The position numbers were made by a program, and so were the translations under genes. A stretch of DNA of 64,000 bases from the NCBI RefSeq assembly GCF_029637605.1, contig NZ_CP121261.1, positions 4,278,001 to 4,342,000 of the forward strand, read 5' to 3'. Each line of letters opens with the position of its first letter. Positions within the stretch are counted from its first letter, which is position 1. This DNA comes from Achromobacter spanius (GTDB taxonomy: Bacteria > Pseudomonadota > Gammaproteobacteria > Burkholderiales > Burkholderiaceae_B). Shown piece after piece: positions 45,573 through 54,463 of the stretch. Under the pieces are notes generated by a model, which saw nothing but the letters and a program-made list of their open reading frames with translations, did not search any database and was not told the origin of the DNA.

Positions 45573-46679
45573 TCAAGCGCGTGGTGTCCTGGAGAGTTGA
45601 GCCGGCGACCGGCCACGTGCCGGGGTTTGTTCCCGGCGTTCATAGTCCAGCAGCAGATCGCCGGCATCACCCTGTGCCGGCCGGCGCTTGCCCAGCCACG
45701 TCGACAGCCCCAGCGGTCGGGGCGCGCCAAGGCGCACACCCTCTGCGTCTTGCGCACGCAGCACCGGGCGCACGTCCCAAGCCAGCTCCACACCGATGTA
45801 GTGCCTGACCCAATGCGTCAGTTGTTGCGCACGCTGGCTGCCTGGCAGGAAGCTCTTGTAATCGTCCAAGGCCAGCGGACCGATCTCGATGCGGAACTTG
45901 TGCTGCGCATCGCGCACCGCCACGCCCAGCACCGTATCGCGCCCCAAGCCCACCGCGCTGCCCAGCCCAAGCCGCTGCTCGGGTTCAAGCCGTATCCATT
46001 GCGGCACGAATTCGCGAATGCACACCGGCAAGCCGAAGAACGCTTGCAGGATGTGCTTGAGGCCTTCGGGGTTGCGGGTCTGGCGCACCAGATGCCCCGC
46101 CATGAAGTACTTGGCATGGTCCAGCACGGCATCGCGCCGCCGCATCGATGGCTCGCCCATGTGCAACAGACTGGCCACATAGCGCGTGAAGCGCGCGTCC
46201 TTGCGGTCCAGGCTGACTGTGCTTTGCGCGTCGGCCCAGGCGCGGTAGAACAGCAGGATAAGCCGGTGATGAAACACGTCGGCGAAGGCGGCCAGCGTGC
46301 GGTCGCCGTAATGCGCCATGCGTTCATGGGCATGCTCGGTCAGGTGCAGCGGCAAGGGGCCGTTCGGGCCGAACAGGCCAAAGCCATGGATGGAGACTTC
46401 TGCCGGCCGGCCACCCTGGGCCGCCTGTACGCGCGCCAACGTGGACGGCGCGAAGGCCATGGATGGCTCCTGCCGCATGCGCACGGGTTCATAACGCGCC
46501 ACGGTATCGCGCCCCAGCGGCTTGCGCGCGCCGCAATGCGCGTCGATCCAACGCAGGGCATGGAACAGGTCGTGCGCGTAGGGCTCGCGCTCCAGCGCGC
46601 GCCACCACTGCGCCTGCGCCTCATTCGAAGCAGCGGCGCTGGGGGAAACCGGATCGGCGACGGGTTGCGTGACGTCCAC
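45573..46679 (-). CDS. tssG: Type VI secretion system baseplate subunit TssG
   Basis: A 368-residue baseplate subunit. The N-terminal segment EREPYAHDLFHALRWIDA is the classic TssG signature, followed by GFGLFGPNGPLPLHLTEHAHERM and ILLFYRAWADAQ. It begins with a GTG at 46679, preceded by GGGG, and follows the DUF3540 gene by 4 bp. With TssF, TssE and TssK it forms the baseplate wedge. Confidence 0.95.
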   Translation of the reverse strand: MDVTQPVADPVSPSAAASNEAQAQWWRALEREPYAHDLFHALRWIDAHCGARKPLGRDTVARYEPVRMRQEPSMAFAPSTLARVQAAQGGRPAEVSIHGFGLFGPNGPLPLHLTEHAHERMAHYGDRTLAAFADVFHHRLILLFYRAWADAQSTVSLDRKDARFTRYVASLLHMGEPSMRRRDAVLDHAKYFMAGHLVRQTRNPEGLKHILQAFFGLPVCIREFVPQWIRLEPEQRLGLGSAVGLGRDTVLGVAVRDAQHKFRIEIGPLALDDYKSFLPGSQRAQQLTHWVRHYIGVELAWDVRPVLRAQDAEGVRLGAPRPLGLSTWLGKRRPAQGDAGDLLLDYERREQTPARGRSPAQLSRTPRA

Positions 46680-46683
46680 CGCG

Positions 46684-47343
46684 TCACCCCATGTGTATCT
46701 GCTTGGCGTCCACCTTGACCAGGTCAGAACCCGTCAAAAGCGTGTACGACGCATGCAGCCGCGCGCTTTGGTCGGCCTGGAAATCAATGGAACCCGCGCG
46801 CAGTTGGTCAACCTCGCTGACGCTGCGCATCGACAGGCGCGCCATGAGCGTCATGCGGTCCAGCACCGCTTCGTAGTTTCGGCCCACCAACCGCGTCTCG
46901 CCGATGGTGGCGTGCAACTGTTCGGCGACCATGCGCACGCGCTTGCAGGCATGGTTTTCGTCGGCAGCTTCAACCGAGTATTCGGCGGTGCGGACGCGCA
47001 CGGCATTCTGACCTTGCAAGGTCACGTCGCCCGCGCTTTCCACGCGCACGCAGCCGCCCTGCGATCGCAGCACCAAGTCGCCCTGCGCTTCCAGCGTCGT
47101 GCGCGCGGGCGCCGCTTGCACCGTGACCGCGATGAGATACACGCGCGACGGATCCGGCCCGCTGATCAGCACCTCGTCACCCGCCTCGGGCGTCAGCAGG
47201 CAACTGGCGGCGCGCCGCGCCAACCATGTGCGGCCATCGCAGGCCACGGCGTACTGGCCGTCGGGTTCAGCATGCAGCACTTCGCCCAGCAGATGTACGG
47301 GGTCATAGGCGATGCGGTTCAGGCTTGCGGCGGATTTCATCAT
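46684..47343 (-). CDS. DUF3540 domain protein, probable gp5-like spike/needle component
   Basis: A 219-residue protein between tssF and tssG. The N-terminal half resembles the OB-fold of gp5/VgrG (LLGEVLHAEPDGQYAV, PEAGDEVLISGPDPSRVYLI). The C-terminal half has the repeating hydrophobic-polar pattern of a gp5 beta-helix (GDLVLRSQGGCVRVES, GDVTLQGQNAVRVRTAEYSV, SIDFQADQSARLHASY). DUF3540 proteins occur with DUF2169, DUF4150 and pentapeptide proteins in T6SS effector modules, all of which appear at 57.8-61.9 kb. The ATG at 47343 has GGAG upstream; function remains unproven. Confidence 0.8.
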   Translation of the reverse strand: MMKSAASLNRIAYDPVHLLGEVLHAEPDGQYAVACDGRTWLARRAASCLLTPEAGDEVLISGPDPSRVYLIAVTVQAAPARTTLEAQGDLVLRSQGGCVRVESAGDVTLQGQNAVRVRTAEYSVEAADENHACKRVRMVAEQLHATIGETRLVGRNYEAVLDRMTLMARLSMRSVSEVDQLRAGSIDFQADQSARLHASYTLLTGSDLVKVDAKQIHMG

Positions 47344-47371
47344 GCGCTCCAGTTCGTAACGGGATGCGGGC

Positions 47372-49318
47372 CTAGACCACCGGCCGGCGTCCCATGCGGG
47401 GCTTGAAGCGCGCAACCTCGCCGCGCTGCAGGGTCGACAAGACCAGCTCCGACATCATGTTGATCGAGACATGGCGCGCGAAAAACTGTTCAAGCACGGC
47501 GCCAAACAAATACGGACTAATGCCGGAAAAGGCCCCCTCGTCCACTTGCAGCGCGATACGCACGCCGCGTCCATGCACGATGGGCCCAGGCACCGGCAAG
47601 CGGTGATAGACGGGCTTGGCGCTGACGTGCCGCAGGCCGGAAATGTGCTTGCGCACCACCGGATCGGCCAGGTTGCCGTAGACGTGCAGCATCTCGCGCA
47701 GTGTTTGCGCGCCCTGCTCCGTGTCCAGGTCCGTCAGGCTCAGATAGTTCAGCCCCAGGTGGCTGATCAGATGCCAGGTGGCGGCGTTCTCGGCCAACGC
47801 CGCGCAGGGGCGTGTGGGGCCGTGCAGCACCTTCACCGCGCGCACGGGCGCCGACACGCGCAACGTCATGTCCGTGTCCGTGCCCAAGGGCAGCAGCAGC
47901 GCCATGTCCCGATTCGTGCATAGCGTTTCCAGCGACACATGGCGCAATTGGCCGGAGAACGGCGCTTCGTGCCGGTCCACCAGCGACAGGAACACTTCAC
48001 TGCCGGTGTAGCCGGTGCGCGTGCCGTTGCGCTGGGCGGTGTCAGAGATCAGCCGTGGCTCGCGGCGCACGGAGAAATACGCACCGTAGTCATCCGGGTC
48101 GCTGCCCAGGGACCCATAGAACGGACGGAACTCCTGCTCTTGTTGCTGCGCGGAGGCGTGACCGGTCACGCGCGTGACGCCGAAGACTTCGTAGTCCAAG
48201 GGGCGGCTGCGATCGACCACCACGTGATATTCGGACGTGCGCGGCGTGATCGCCACGCGGTCGGCGCGCTTGGGGAACAGGTTGATCACCGGCGTGCAGT
48301 GCAGCGCCAGGTTGGCGGCCGAAATCGCCCCTTCCAGTTCCGGCGCGGCCACGGAGAACAGGAAGGTCAGATCGAATGCGCGGGTATCACGTGGCGTGCC
48401 TTGCGATGGCGATGGCGCCGCGCCGAGCGAACCCACGCCCGACACCGCCCTCGCCCCGGTCTTCAACCCCGCTTTCAAGCCATTCACACTGAAGAACAGA
48501 TAACGCTGCGCAAAGGCGAAGTACTCCTGCAGCAAGCGATAGCCCTGGAACACGCGCGCATCGCCCGGCAACAGCGCCTGGTCATCCGCGAACCCTTCGT
48601 GGCGCACGGCGGTGGCCGGCAGCTTGTTGATCCACGCCACCGGACGCGTCGTGTCGTGGCCCAGCACCGCCACCGTGTGTCCCATCAACACTTCCAGCAA
48701 GCGCTGCATCTGCAGATCTTGCCCATTCAGATGGAACATCAGTTGATCAAGATCCAGGTCTTCCAGGCGCTGGCCGCCACCAATTTCGATGCGGATGCGC
48801 AGCGCGCTAAGCACGCGGCCCGTCCGGCCCGCCAGGCCCAGGCGCGCCAGCGGCAAGTCCTGCGGCGCGGCGGTGAAGTCGGCCTGGGTGACTTGCAGCG
48901 GCCACAAGCGCACGGCGTGCCCGGTCGTGAATTCGCAAGGCGTCTGCTCGCCACGCGGCACACGGCCGCGCAGCAGCGTGCCGCGTGGCAGCTCAAAGCC
49001 GCCCGCCAGCGTGCCCTCGTTCATGCTGGGCGAAAACTGCACGATCGCCATCGACGGTGTAGGCGCCAGGTAATTGGGATACACCACTTCCAGCAAGCGC
49101 TGCGAGAAGCGCGGAAACTCCGCGTCCATCTTCATCTGGATGCGCGCGGTCAGAAAGCTGAAGCCTTCCAGCAGACGTTCAACATACGGGTCCGCCACTT
49201 CCGTCGCGTTCATGCCCAGGCGGCCCGCCACCTTGGGGTGCGCCTGGGCGAACTCCGCGCCCAGCTCGCGCAGATACACAAGCTCGCGGTTGTAATAGTC
49301 CAGCAGTCGGGCGTCCAT
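47372..49318 (-). CDS. tssF: Type VI secretion system baseplate subunit TssF
   Basis: A 648-residue baseplate subunit (ImpG/VasA). The N-terminal MDARLLDYYNRELVYLRELGAEFA is nearly invariant in TssF; AEFPRFSQRLLEVVYPNYLAPTPS follows, and the central LFPKRADRVAITPRTSEYHVVVDRSRP and GYTGSEVFLSLVD are further family motifs. It starts in a TGATG overlap with tssE. Confidence 0.97.
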   Translation of the reverse strand: MDARLLDYYNRELVYLRELGAEFAQAHPKVAGRLGMNATEVADPYVERLLEGFSFLTARIQMKMDAEFPRFSQRLLEVVYPNYLAPTPSMAIVQFSPSMNEGTLAGGFELPRGTLLRGRVPRGEQTPCEFTTGHAVRLWPLQVTQADFTAAPQDLPLARLGLAGRTGRVLSALRIRIEIGGGQRLEDLDLDQLMFHLNGQDLQMQRLLEVLMGHTVAVLGHDTTRPVAWINKLPATAVRHEGFADDQALLPGDARVFQGYRLLQEYFAFAQRYLFFSVNGLKAGLKTGARAVSGVGSLGAAPSPSQGTPRDTRAFDLTFLFSVAAPELEGAISAANLALHCTPVINLFPKRADRVAITPRTSEYHVVVDRSRPLDYEVFGVTRVTGHASAQQQEQEFRPFYGSLGSDPDDYGAYFSVRREPRLISDTAQRNGTRTGYTGSEVFLSLVDRHEAPFSGQLRHVSLETLCTNRDMALLLPLGTDTDMTLRVSAPVRAVKVLHGPTRPCAALAENAATWHLISHLGLNYLSLTDLDTEQGAQTLREMLHVYGNLADPVVRKHISGLRHVSAKPVYHRLPVPGPIVHGRGVRIALQVDEGAFSGISPYLFGAVLEQFFARHVSINMMSELVLSTLQRGEVARFKPRMGRRPVV

Positions 49319-49878
49319 CAGAGGCCGCCCAAATCGCGCAGATCCATGTGGCCGCTTTCCAGATCGATGTCCGTGCGGAACAGGAACTCAAGCGGATGCG
49401 GCACGCACCACAACATGCCCCGGATCTCAAGGCTCAACACGTTGTGATGTTCCAGGGTGCCCGTGTCCGTCACGCAGCGCACCTCGACCGAGGAATCCAG
49501 AATGCGTGGCTCAAACGCGGAAATCGCATTGCGGATGGAATCTTCCACGTCGATCCAGTCGATCTCCGACATGCGTTTTCCGGCCATCGCCCGCACGCCA
49601 AAATTCACTGTCGATGTGGCGACAGGACGATGCGCCGACAGATCCTGCGACGTCTGCAAGTTGACCGTATTGAGCAGCCAGCGCAGATCTCGCAATACGG
49701 CCGCGCGCAACTGCTCATGCGTGAGCATGGCGCTATCGCGCGGCTCTTGGCGGCGCAACGGCTCGTTGTCCATCAAGCGATCCAGCAACGACGGCTGCAG
49801 GCGGTCCCGCGCCGCGCGCGGGGTCCGCGGCGTGCGAGCAAGGGGTTCCCAACGGGCCGTATCGTCGGCGTGGCCCAT
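49318..49878 (-). CDS. tssE: Type VI secretion system baseplate subunit TssE (gp25-like)
   Basis: A 186-residue baseplate protein related to phage T4 gp25, which starts sheath polymerisation. The LQPSLLDRLMDNEP opening, the EFEPRI-like AISAFEPRILDSSVEV segment (here with F-E-P-R-I) and EFLFRTDIDLESGHMDLRDLGGL are typical. The N-terminal extension of about 25 residues is short and basic. It overlaps tagJ by one base (TGATG). Confidence 0.94.
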   Translation of the reverse strand: MGHADDTARWEPLARTPRTPRAARDRLQPSLLDRLMDNEPLRRQEPRDSAMLTHEQLRAAVLRDLRWLLNTVNLQTSQDLSAHRPVATSTVNFGVRAMAGKRMSEIDWIDVEDSIRNAISAFEPRILDSSVEVRCVTDTGTLEHHNVLSLEIRGMLWCVPHPLEFLFRTDIDLESGHMDLRDLGGL

Positions 49879-50696
49879 CAGGCAAGCTCCAGGCTGCGCA
49901 GGTCAAGCAGCGCGAACTCGCCCGCGTCGGTCAGCCACATCTTCTGACCCACGCCGGCATAGGTGTCGGCATACAGCGGCCGCCATTCGGTGACCCGCCC
50001 CAGCTTGACGGGGTCAGGCAGATCGATCATGCGAGCGCCAGGCGCGGGCGGATAGCGCGCCGGCACCAGGCCTTGCAGCGTCCGGCCGCCAAGCAGTTCG
50101 ATCTCGGCGCGCGCCCACACCAGGTCGCACAGCCCCTCTGGCGCCAGCAGGCGCACCCGCTTGAGCGCCGCGAAGGGCAGCCACACGTAGCGCCCCGCGC
50201 CCAGGAACTCGAAGACGGGTCCCAGGCGGCTGTCACCGTCGCAGATCCACTGAAACGGTAGCGGCGCGTCCTGCATGACCCCTTGCACCCGGCCCGCGCC
50301 CGCCGTGGCGTCCTGCAAGGCCTGGGCGCGCAGCTCGGCGGCCTGCGTCTTGGGTCCGCGCTCATCCTGGCTCAACGCCGACATCAGGGCCTGCATCCAG
50401 GCATCGGGTTCGCTCAGCACGACCGGTTCGCCCTGGCCCGCCAGCACAGCTTCCCGCTCGCGCTCGGCCGCGATGGCGCTGGCGTACAGCGCCACCATTG
50501 GCCGCGCCTGCGCACTGAGCGCGCCACACACGCTCAGTTGTTCAGCGGCGCGCGCCCAGTCGCCCTGCACCACCAGCAGTTGGAACAGTTGCGCGCGCAA
50601 GTCCGCGTCGGCCGGCCGGCGGCGAATCTGCGCCTGCACTTCGTCCAACTGGCCAGACAGGCTGATCGCGCCGAAAGGAACGGCAACTATAGACAT
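49878..50696 (-). CDS. tagJ: Type VI secretion system accessory protein TagJ (ImpE family)
   Basis: A 272-residue ImpE/TagJ protein. The N-terminal TPR-like helices (LRAQLFQLLVVQGDWARAAEQLSV) are followed by the ImpE domain (WICDGDSRLGPVFEFLGAG, YVWLPF, VPARYPPAP). Members bind ClpV and the sheath in some systems (TagJ/HsiE1) and are found in the tssBC-hcp-tssE block, as here. The ATG at 50696 has GGAG upstream. Confidence 0.92.
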   Translation of the reverse strand: MSIVAVPFGAISLSGQLDEVQAQIRRRPADADLRAQLFQLLVVQGDWARAAEQLSVCGALSAQARPMVALYASAIAAEREREAVLAGQGEPVVLSEPDAWMQALMSALSQDERGPKTQAAELRAQALQDATAGAGRVQGVMQDAPLPFQWICDGDSRLGPVFEFLGAGRYVWLPFAALKRVRLLAPEGLCDLVWARAEIELLGGRTLQGLVPARYPPAPGARMIDLPDPVKLGRVTEWRPLYADTYAGVGQKMWLTDAGEFALLDLRSLELA

Positions 50697-50708
50697 GAAG
50701 GCTCCGCG

Positions 50709-51194
50709 CTAACCGACTTCCTTGTTCTGCTTGATATCCCAGGCCACCAAGCTTTCGGCGCCCTTGCCGCCCTTTTCGGTCTGCTCCCAGTATTGCTGCT
50801 TGACCTTGGCTGCCTGGAACGCGAAGTTCACCACCACGCCGTCCGCGCTGCGGTCGCCGGAGATCTGCACCGACGACACGATTACGTCTTCCAGCGTGAT
50901 CTTGGAATACTCGATCTGCTCGCCGCCCGCCTTGCACATGGACAGCTCGATCTTGCCCAGGTGCTTGCCGCTGGCGCAGTGCTTCATCACGGCGGGGGCC
51001 GCCTTGTCGATACGCGCCACCACGTGCAGGTCGTTGAAGCTTGCCTTGCCCGCGCCCAGGCCGCCGCCGCTGGCCAGGTTGCCTGGCTGCGTCGCGCCCC
51101 ACGAGAAGGACACGATATCCGTCCAGTCCTTGTGGTTGGCGTCTTTGGACTCACCGTTGGCGCCATCGATTTTCATGAACATATCCACAGCCAC
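50709..51194 (-). CDS. hcp: Type VI secretion system tube protein Hcp (TssD)
   Basis: A 161-residue Hcp, which stacks as hexameric rings to form the inner tube. The family opening is MFMKIDGANGESKD, followed by WTDIVSFSWG, the GKASFNDLHVVARIDKAAP strand and EQTEKGGKG near the end. The start is a GTG at 51194 (AGGAG 6 bases upstream). It lies between tssC and tagJ. Only one hcp is present in this cluster. Confidence 0.97.
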   Translation of the reverse strand: MAVDMFMKIDGANGESKDANHKDWTDIVSFSWGATQPGNLASGGGLGAGKASFNDLHVVARIDKAAPAVMKHCASGKHLGKIELSMCKAGGEQIEYSKITLEDVIVSSVQISGDRSADGVVVNFAFQAAKVKQQYWEQTEKGGKGAESLVAWDIKQNKEVG

Positions 51195-51244
51195 ATCTGT
51201 CTCCTGAAGTTATCGGGCGCGGCTGCGCCCATCTAGTCTGAGGC

Positions 51245-52747
51245 TCAGCCTTCGTTCTGCTTGAGCGAAGGCAGCTTGGACACCAGCCGCAGCGACACCG
51301 TCAGCCCTTCCAGCTGATAGTGCGGCCGCAGGAAAAACTTGGCCGAGTAATAGCCCGGGTTGTCTTCAATCTCCTGCACTTGCACCTCGGCCGCCGCCAA
51401 GGGCTTGCGGGCCTTGGTTTCCTGCGACGAGTTCACCGGGTCGCCATCCACGTAATTCATGATCCAGTCGTTCAGCCAGCGCTCCATGTCGTCGCGCTCG
51501 CGGAACGAACCGATCTTGTCGCGCACGATGCACTTGAGGTAATGCGCGAACCGGCAGCAGGCAAACAGGTACGGCAGGCGCGCGGCCAGCTTGGCATTGG
51601 CCGACGCGTCGGCCTCGTAGTACTCGTGCGGCTTCTGCAAGGACTGCGCACCGATGAAGGCCGCGAAGTCGGAGTTCTTGCGATGCACCAGCGGCATGAA
51701 GCCGTTCTTGGCCAGCTCGGCCTCGCGCCGGTCGCTGATGGCGATTTCGGTCGGGCACTTCATGTCCACACCGCCGTCATCGCTGGGAAAGCTGTGGCAC
51801 GGCAGGTTTTCCACCGCGCCGCCTGACTCCACGCCCCGGATCGACGTGCACCAGCCGTACAGCTTGAACGAGCGGTTTACGTTCGCCGCCATCGCGTACG
51901 CGGAATTGGCCCAGGTGTAGCGGTCGTGGTTGGCGCCGTCGGTGTCTTCTTCAAAGTCGAATTCGTCCACCGGATTGGTGCGCGCGCCATAAGGCAGGCG
52001 GGCCAGGAAGCGCGGCATCGCCAGCCCGATGTAGCGCGAGTCTTCGGACTCGCGCAGGCTGCGCCAGGCGGCGTACTCGGTGTTGGTGAAAATCTTGGTC
52101 AGGTCGCGCGGGTTGGCCAGTTCCTGCCACGAATCCATCTGCATCACGTTGGGCGATGCGCCGGCAATGAAGGGGCAATGCGCGGCGGACGAAATCTTGG
52201 CAATCTCGCCCAGCAACTCCACATCGGGTGGGCTGTGGTCGAAGTGGTAGTCGCCCACCAGGCAGCCGATGGGCTCGCCGCCAAACTGGCCATACTCTTC
52301 TTCGTACACGCGCTTGAAGATGGGGCTTTGGTCCCAGCCCACGCCCTTGTGGCGCTTGAGCGTGCGCCCCAGCTCCGCCTTCGAGATACTCATCACGCGA
52401 ATCTTCAGCAGCTCGTCGGTTTCGGTGTTGGTGACCAGGTAATGCAGGCCACGCCACGCGCCTTCAAGCTGCTGGAATTCGGGATGGTGCATTACCCGGT
52501 TGATCTGTTCGGACAACTTGCGGTCGATCTCGGCGATGATCGCCTGGATGGTGCGATAGGCGTCCGACGACAGCCCGACGCCGCTGTTCTCAAGCGCCTG
52601 ATGCGCCAGCGTGCGCACGGCGTGCTCCACCGCCACGCGCGCCTGCTCGGTCTTGGGCTTGAATTCCTTCTTCAGGAGCGCGGACAGGTCGTCGGCCTCC
52701 AGGGTGTCGACAGCGCGCGCGTCCGCGCGTTTGGCCACTGCGGTCAT
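51245..52747 (-). CDS. tssC: Type VI secretion system contractile sheath large subunit TssC
   Basis: A 500-residue sheath protein. Family segments: HPEFQQLEGAWRGLHYLV, GCLVGDYHFDHSPPDVELL, FIAGASPNVMQMDSW, MPRFLARLPYGA, GFMPLVHRKNSDFAAFIGAQS, and PGYYSAKFFLRPHYQLEGL with VSKLPS at the end. It pairs with TssB in the sheath that ClpV recycles. The tssB gene is 30 bp upstream. Confidence 0.97.
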   Translation of the reverse strand: MTAVAKRADARAVDTLEADDLSALLKKEFKPKTEQARVAVEHAVRTLAHQALENSGVGLSSDAYRTIQAIIAEIDRKLSEQINRVMHHPEFQQLEGAWRGLHYLVTNTETDELLKIRVMSISKAELGRTLKRHKGVGWDQSPIFKRVYEEEYGQFGGEPIGCLVGDYHFDHSPPDVELLGEIAKISSAAHCPFIAGASPNVMQMDSWQELANPRDLTKIFTNTEYAAWRSLRESEDSRYIGLAMPRFLARLPYGARTNPVDEFDFEEDTDGANHDRYTWANSAYAMAANVNRSFKLYGWCTSIRGVESGGAVENLPCHSFPSDDGGVDMKCPTEIAISDRREAELAKNGFMPLVHRKNSDFAAFIGAQSLQKPHEYYEADASANAKLAARLPYLFACCRFAHYLKCIVRDKIGSFRERDDMERWLNDWIMNYVDGDPVNSSQETKARKPLAAAEVQVQEIEDNPGYYSAKFFLRPHYQLEGLTVSLRLVSKLPSLKQNEG

Positions 52748-52777
52748 GGCATTCTCCGAAAAGCGGTTCTAGCGGAA

Positions 52778-53326
52778 CTAGGCGGCCGGGTCCGTGGCGG
52801 CGGGGTCTGATGCGGGCGGTGCTTCAGGCTTGGGGGCCGCCGCCAGCGCGTTCATCAGCGCGGGGTTCTTGAGCACGTTGCCGATCAGCTCCTCGGCACC
52901 GGTCTTGCCGTCCATGTAGGTCAGCAGGTTGGCCAGTTGGGTCCGCGCGCTTAACAGCTCGTTCAATGCGCCGACCTTCTTGGCGACCGTGGCCGGTGAG
53001 AAGTCGTCGATGCTTTCGAACGTGATGTCCACGTTCAGATTGCCGTCGCCGGTCAGCGTGTTGTCCACCTGGAACGCCGCGCGCGGCTGGATCGAACGCA
53101 TGCGTTCATCGAAGTTGTCGATATCGATGTCCAGGAACTTGCGCTCGCCCACTTCGGGCTGGGGCGTTTCGGACTTGCCGGCCAGGTCGGCCAGCACGCC
53201 CATCACGAAGGGCAACTGGATCTTGCGCTCCGCGCCGTAGATTTCCACGTCGTACTCGATCTGCACACGCGGCGCGCGGTTTCTGGCAATGAACTTCTGG
53301 CCGCTTCCTTTCAGGCTGGTCGCCAT
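52778..53326 (-). CDS. tssB: Type VI secretion system contractile sheath small subunit TssB
   Basis: A 182-residue sheath subunit. It opens with KFIARNRAPRVQIEYDVEIYGAERKIQLPFVMGVLADLAG and continues with FLDIDIDNFDERMRSIQPR; the C-terminal tail is Ala/Pro-rich and likely disordered. GGAG lies 8 bases before the ATG. Placed directly before tssC as usual. Confidence 0.97.
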   Translation of the reverse strand: MATSLKGSGQKFIARNRAPRVQIEYDVEIYGAERKIQLPFVMGVLADLAGKSETPQPEVGERKFLDIDIDNFDERMRSIQPRAAFQVDNTLTGDGNLNVDITFESIDDFSPATVAKKVGALNELLSARTQLANLLTYMDGKTGAEELIGNVLKNPALMNALAAAPKPEAPPASDPAATDPAA

Positions 53327-53365
53327 GGTGTTGTCTCCTCTTGTTTATGTGGGGGCTGGCCCGCC

Positions 53366-54463
53366 CTACGAATCCGGCCGGCTCTCCGTGTCACGCGGCA
53401 GCCAGGCCTCGAATTGCTCAAGGCCTTGGGGCGCCAGGTTTTTGATGATGTCGTGAAAGCTCAACGGAATGAGTTGCTGGGTGCGACGGATGAGATAAGG
53501 CGCGGGGTGCCCGGGCTCGTTGGCTTCGAAGTACGCGCTGACCTTGGCCAGCATGGCCATGGCGTCCTCGCGCGACTGGATGCGGGCGTCCTGCCAGCGC
53601 ACGCCGGCGTTGGGTGTGGTGTTGGGTGTGGTGTTGGGTGTGGTGCTGCTGGCGGGCGCGTCAGCAGCCTGCGCCGAGTCATCCTGGAGAGCGGCTTGCG
53701 GCGGCGCAGACATTCCGGCTGCATCAGAGGACACCTGCGGCCCATCGCGCGCGGCATCCAGCACGACGTTCAACGTGCGCAGGACGGCGGTGTAGTCAGG
53801 CGCCCACGTGGGGCCCAGTTTGTCCGTCACCAGTTTCTGTATGCGCCGCAATGCCTCCGACGCGGACGCCAGCGCCAGCACATCGGCTTCGCGTTGCGTC
53901 CACGCTTCACGCAGGCGCGCGACCACGCGGGGACGCCCGCCCGGATAGCAGTCGGCGTCCTGGCGGCTGCCATCCAGCAGCGCCTCGGTATCACGCAAGG
54001 ACAGTTGCCCATGCACCCCATTGACCAGGCTCGCCGAGCGCACGCTGCGCGCGCAACCCTGCATATCGCCAAACGCCGCCAGCGCATTCATGCGCGGCAT
54101 CGGATCGTCTTCGCCCACGCTATCCAGGCGCGGATGCACGGGCTCCCAATAGCGTTCCAGGGTGTCAACGGCCAGCGCCAGCCCGTCTGCGTAACCCGGC
54201 AGTCCGCGGATCTCGGTCCAGGCACAGGTCAACAGCCCGATCACGCGCAGGTCTCGTGTGCGTTCCAGCAACGCACGCGCCAGGCGTTCGACCTCGCGCC
54301 AGTCCGGCGGCTGCGCGGCGATGATGGTCGAGCCGAACTGCTGTTCGTCCCGGCCGGCCGCGGCTTGCTGCAACTGCAGGAAGTCAGCGTCGTATTCGAG
54401 GTCTTCCCCGCAGGGCAGACGTGAATCGAGTGTATTGAGGATATCGGCGAAGTCCATAGTCAT
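53366..54463 (-). CDS. tssA: Type VI secretion system protein TssA
   Basis: A 365-residue TssA (ImpA_N family), which coordinates tube and sheath polymerisation. The N-terminal ImpA_N domain (about 1-210) includes LPCGEDLEYDADFLQLQQAA, WREVERLARALLERTRDLRV and LQWYWEPVHPRLD-like YWEPVHPRLD. A low-complexity linker with TTPN repeats (about 274-285) leads to a short C-terminal domain (SREDAMAMLAKVSAYFEANEPGHPAPYLIRRTQQL). It is the first gene of the right-hand operon, 517 bp from the divergent vgrG. Confidence 0.95.
   Translation of the reverse strand: MTMDFADILNTLDSRLPCGEDLEYDADFLQLQQAAAGRDEQQFGSTIIAAQPPDWREVERLARALLERTRDLRVIGLLTCAWTEIRGLPGYADGLALAVDTLERYWEPVHPRLDSVGEDDPMPRMNALAAFGDMQGCARSVRSASLVNGVHGQLSLRDTEALLDGSRQDADCYPGGRPRVVARLREAWTQREADVLALASASEALRRIQKLVTDKLGPTWAPDYTAVLRTLNVVLDAARDGPQVSSDAAGMSAPPQAALQDDSAQAADAPASSTTPNTTPNTTPNAGVRWQDARIQSREDAMAMLAKVSAYFEANEPGHPAPYLIRRTQQLIPLSFHDIIKNLAPQGLEQFEAWLPRDTESRPDS
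53609..53644. repeat. 12-bp minisatellite, three perfect copies, inside tssA
   Basis: GTTGGGTGTGGT repeats three times exactly (53609-53620, 53621-53632, 53633-53644), encoding a TTPN repeat on the minus strand in the interdomain linker. The unit is a multiple of three, so copy-number change would alter linker length without a frameshift. Confidence 0.9.

Noticed and set aside
43473..46718. A very long open frame on the plus strand opposite clpV and tssG
   Set aside because: Low-complexity His/Arg/Gln-rich translation without any domain, antisense to well-supported T6SS genes.
53609..53644. The tssA minisatellite as a phase-variation switch
   Set aside because: The unit is 12 bp, so slippage preserves the reading frame and cannot switch the gene off.
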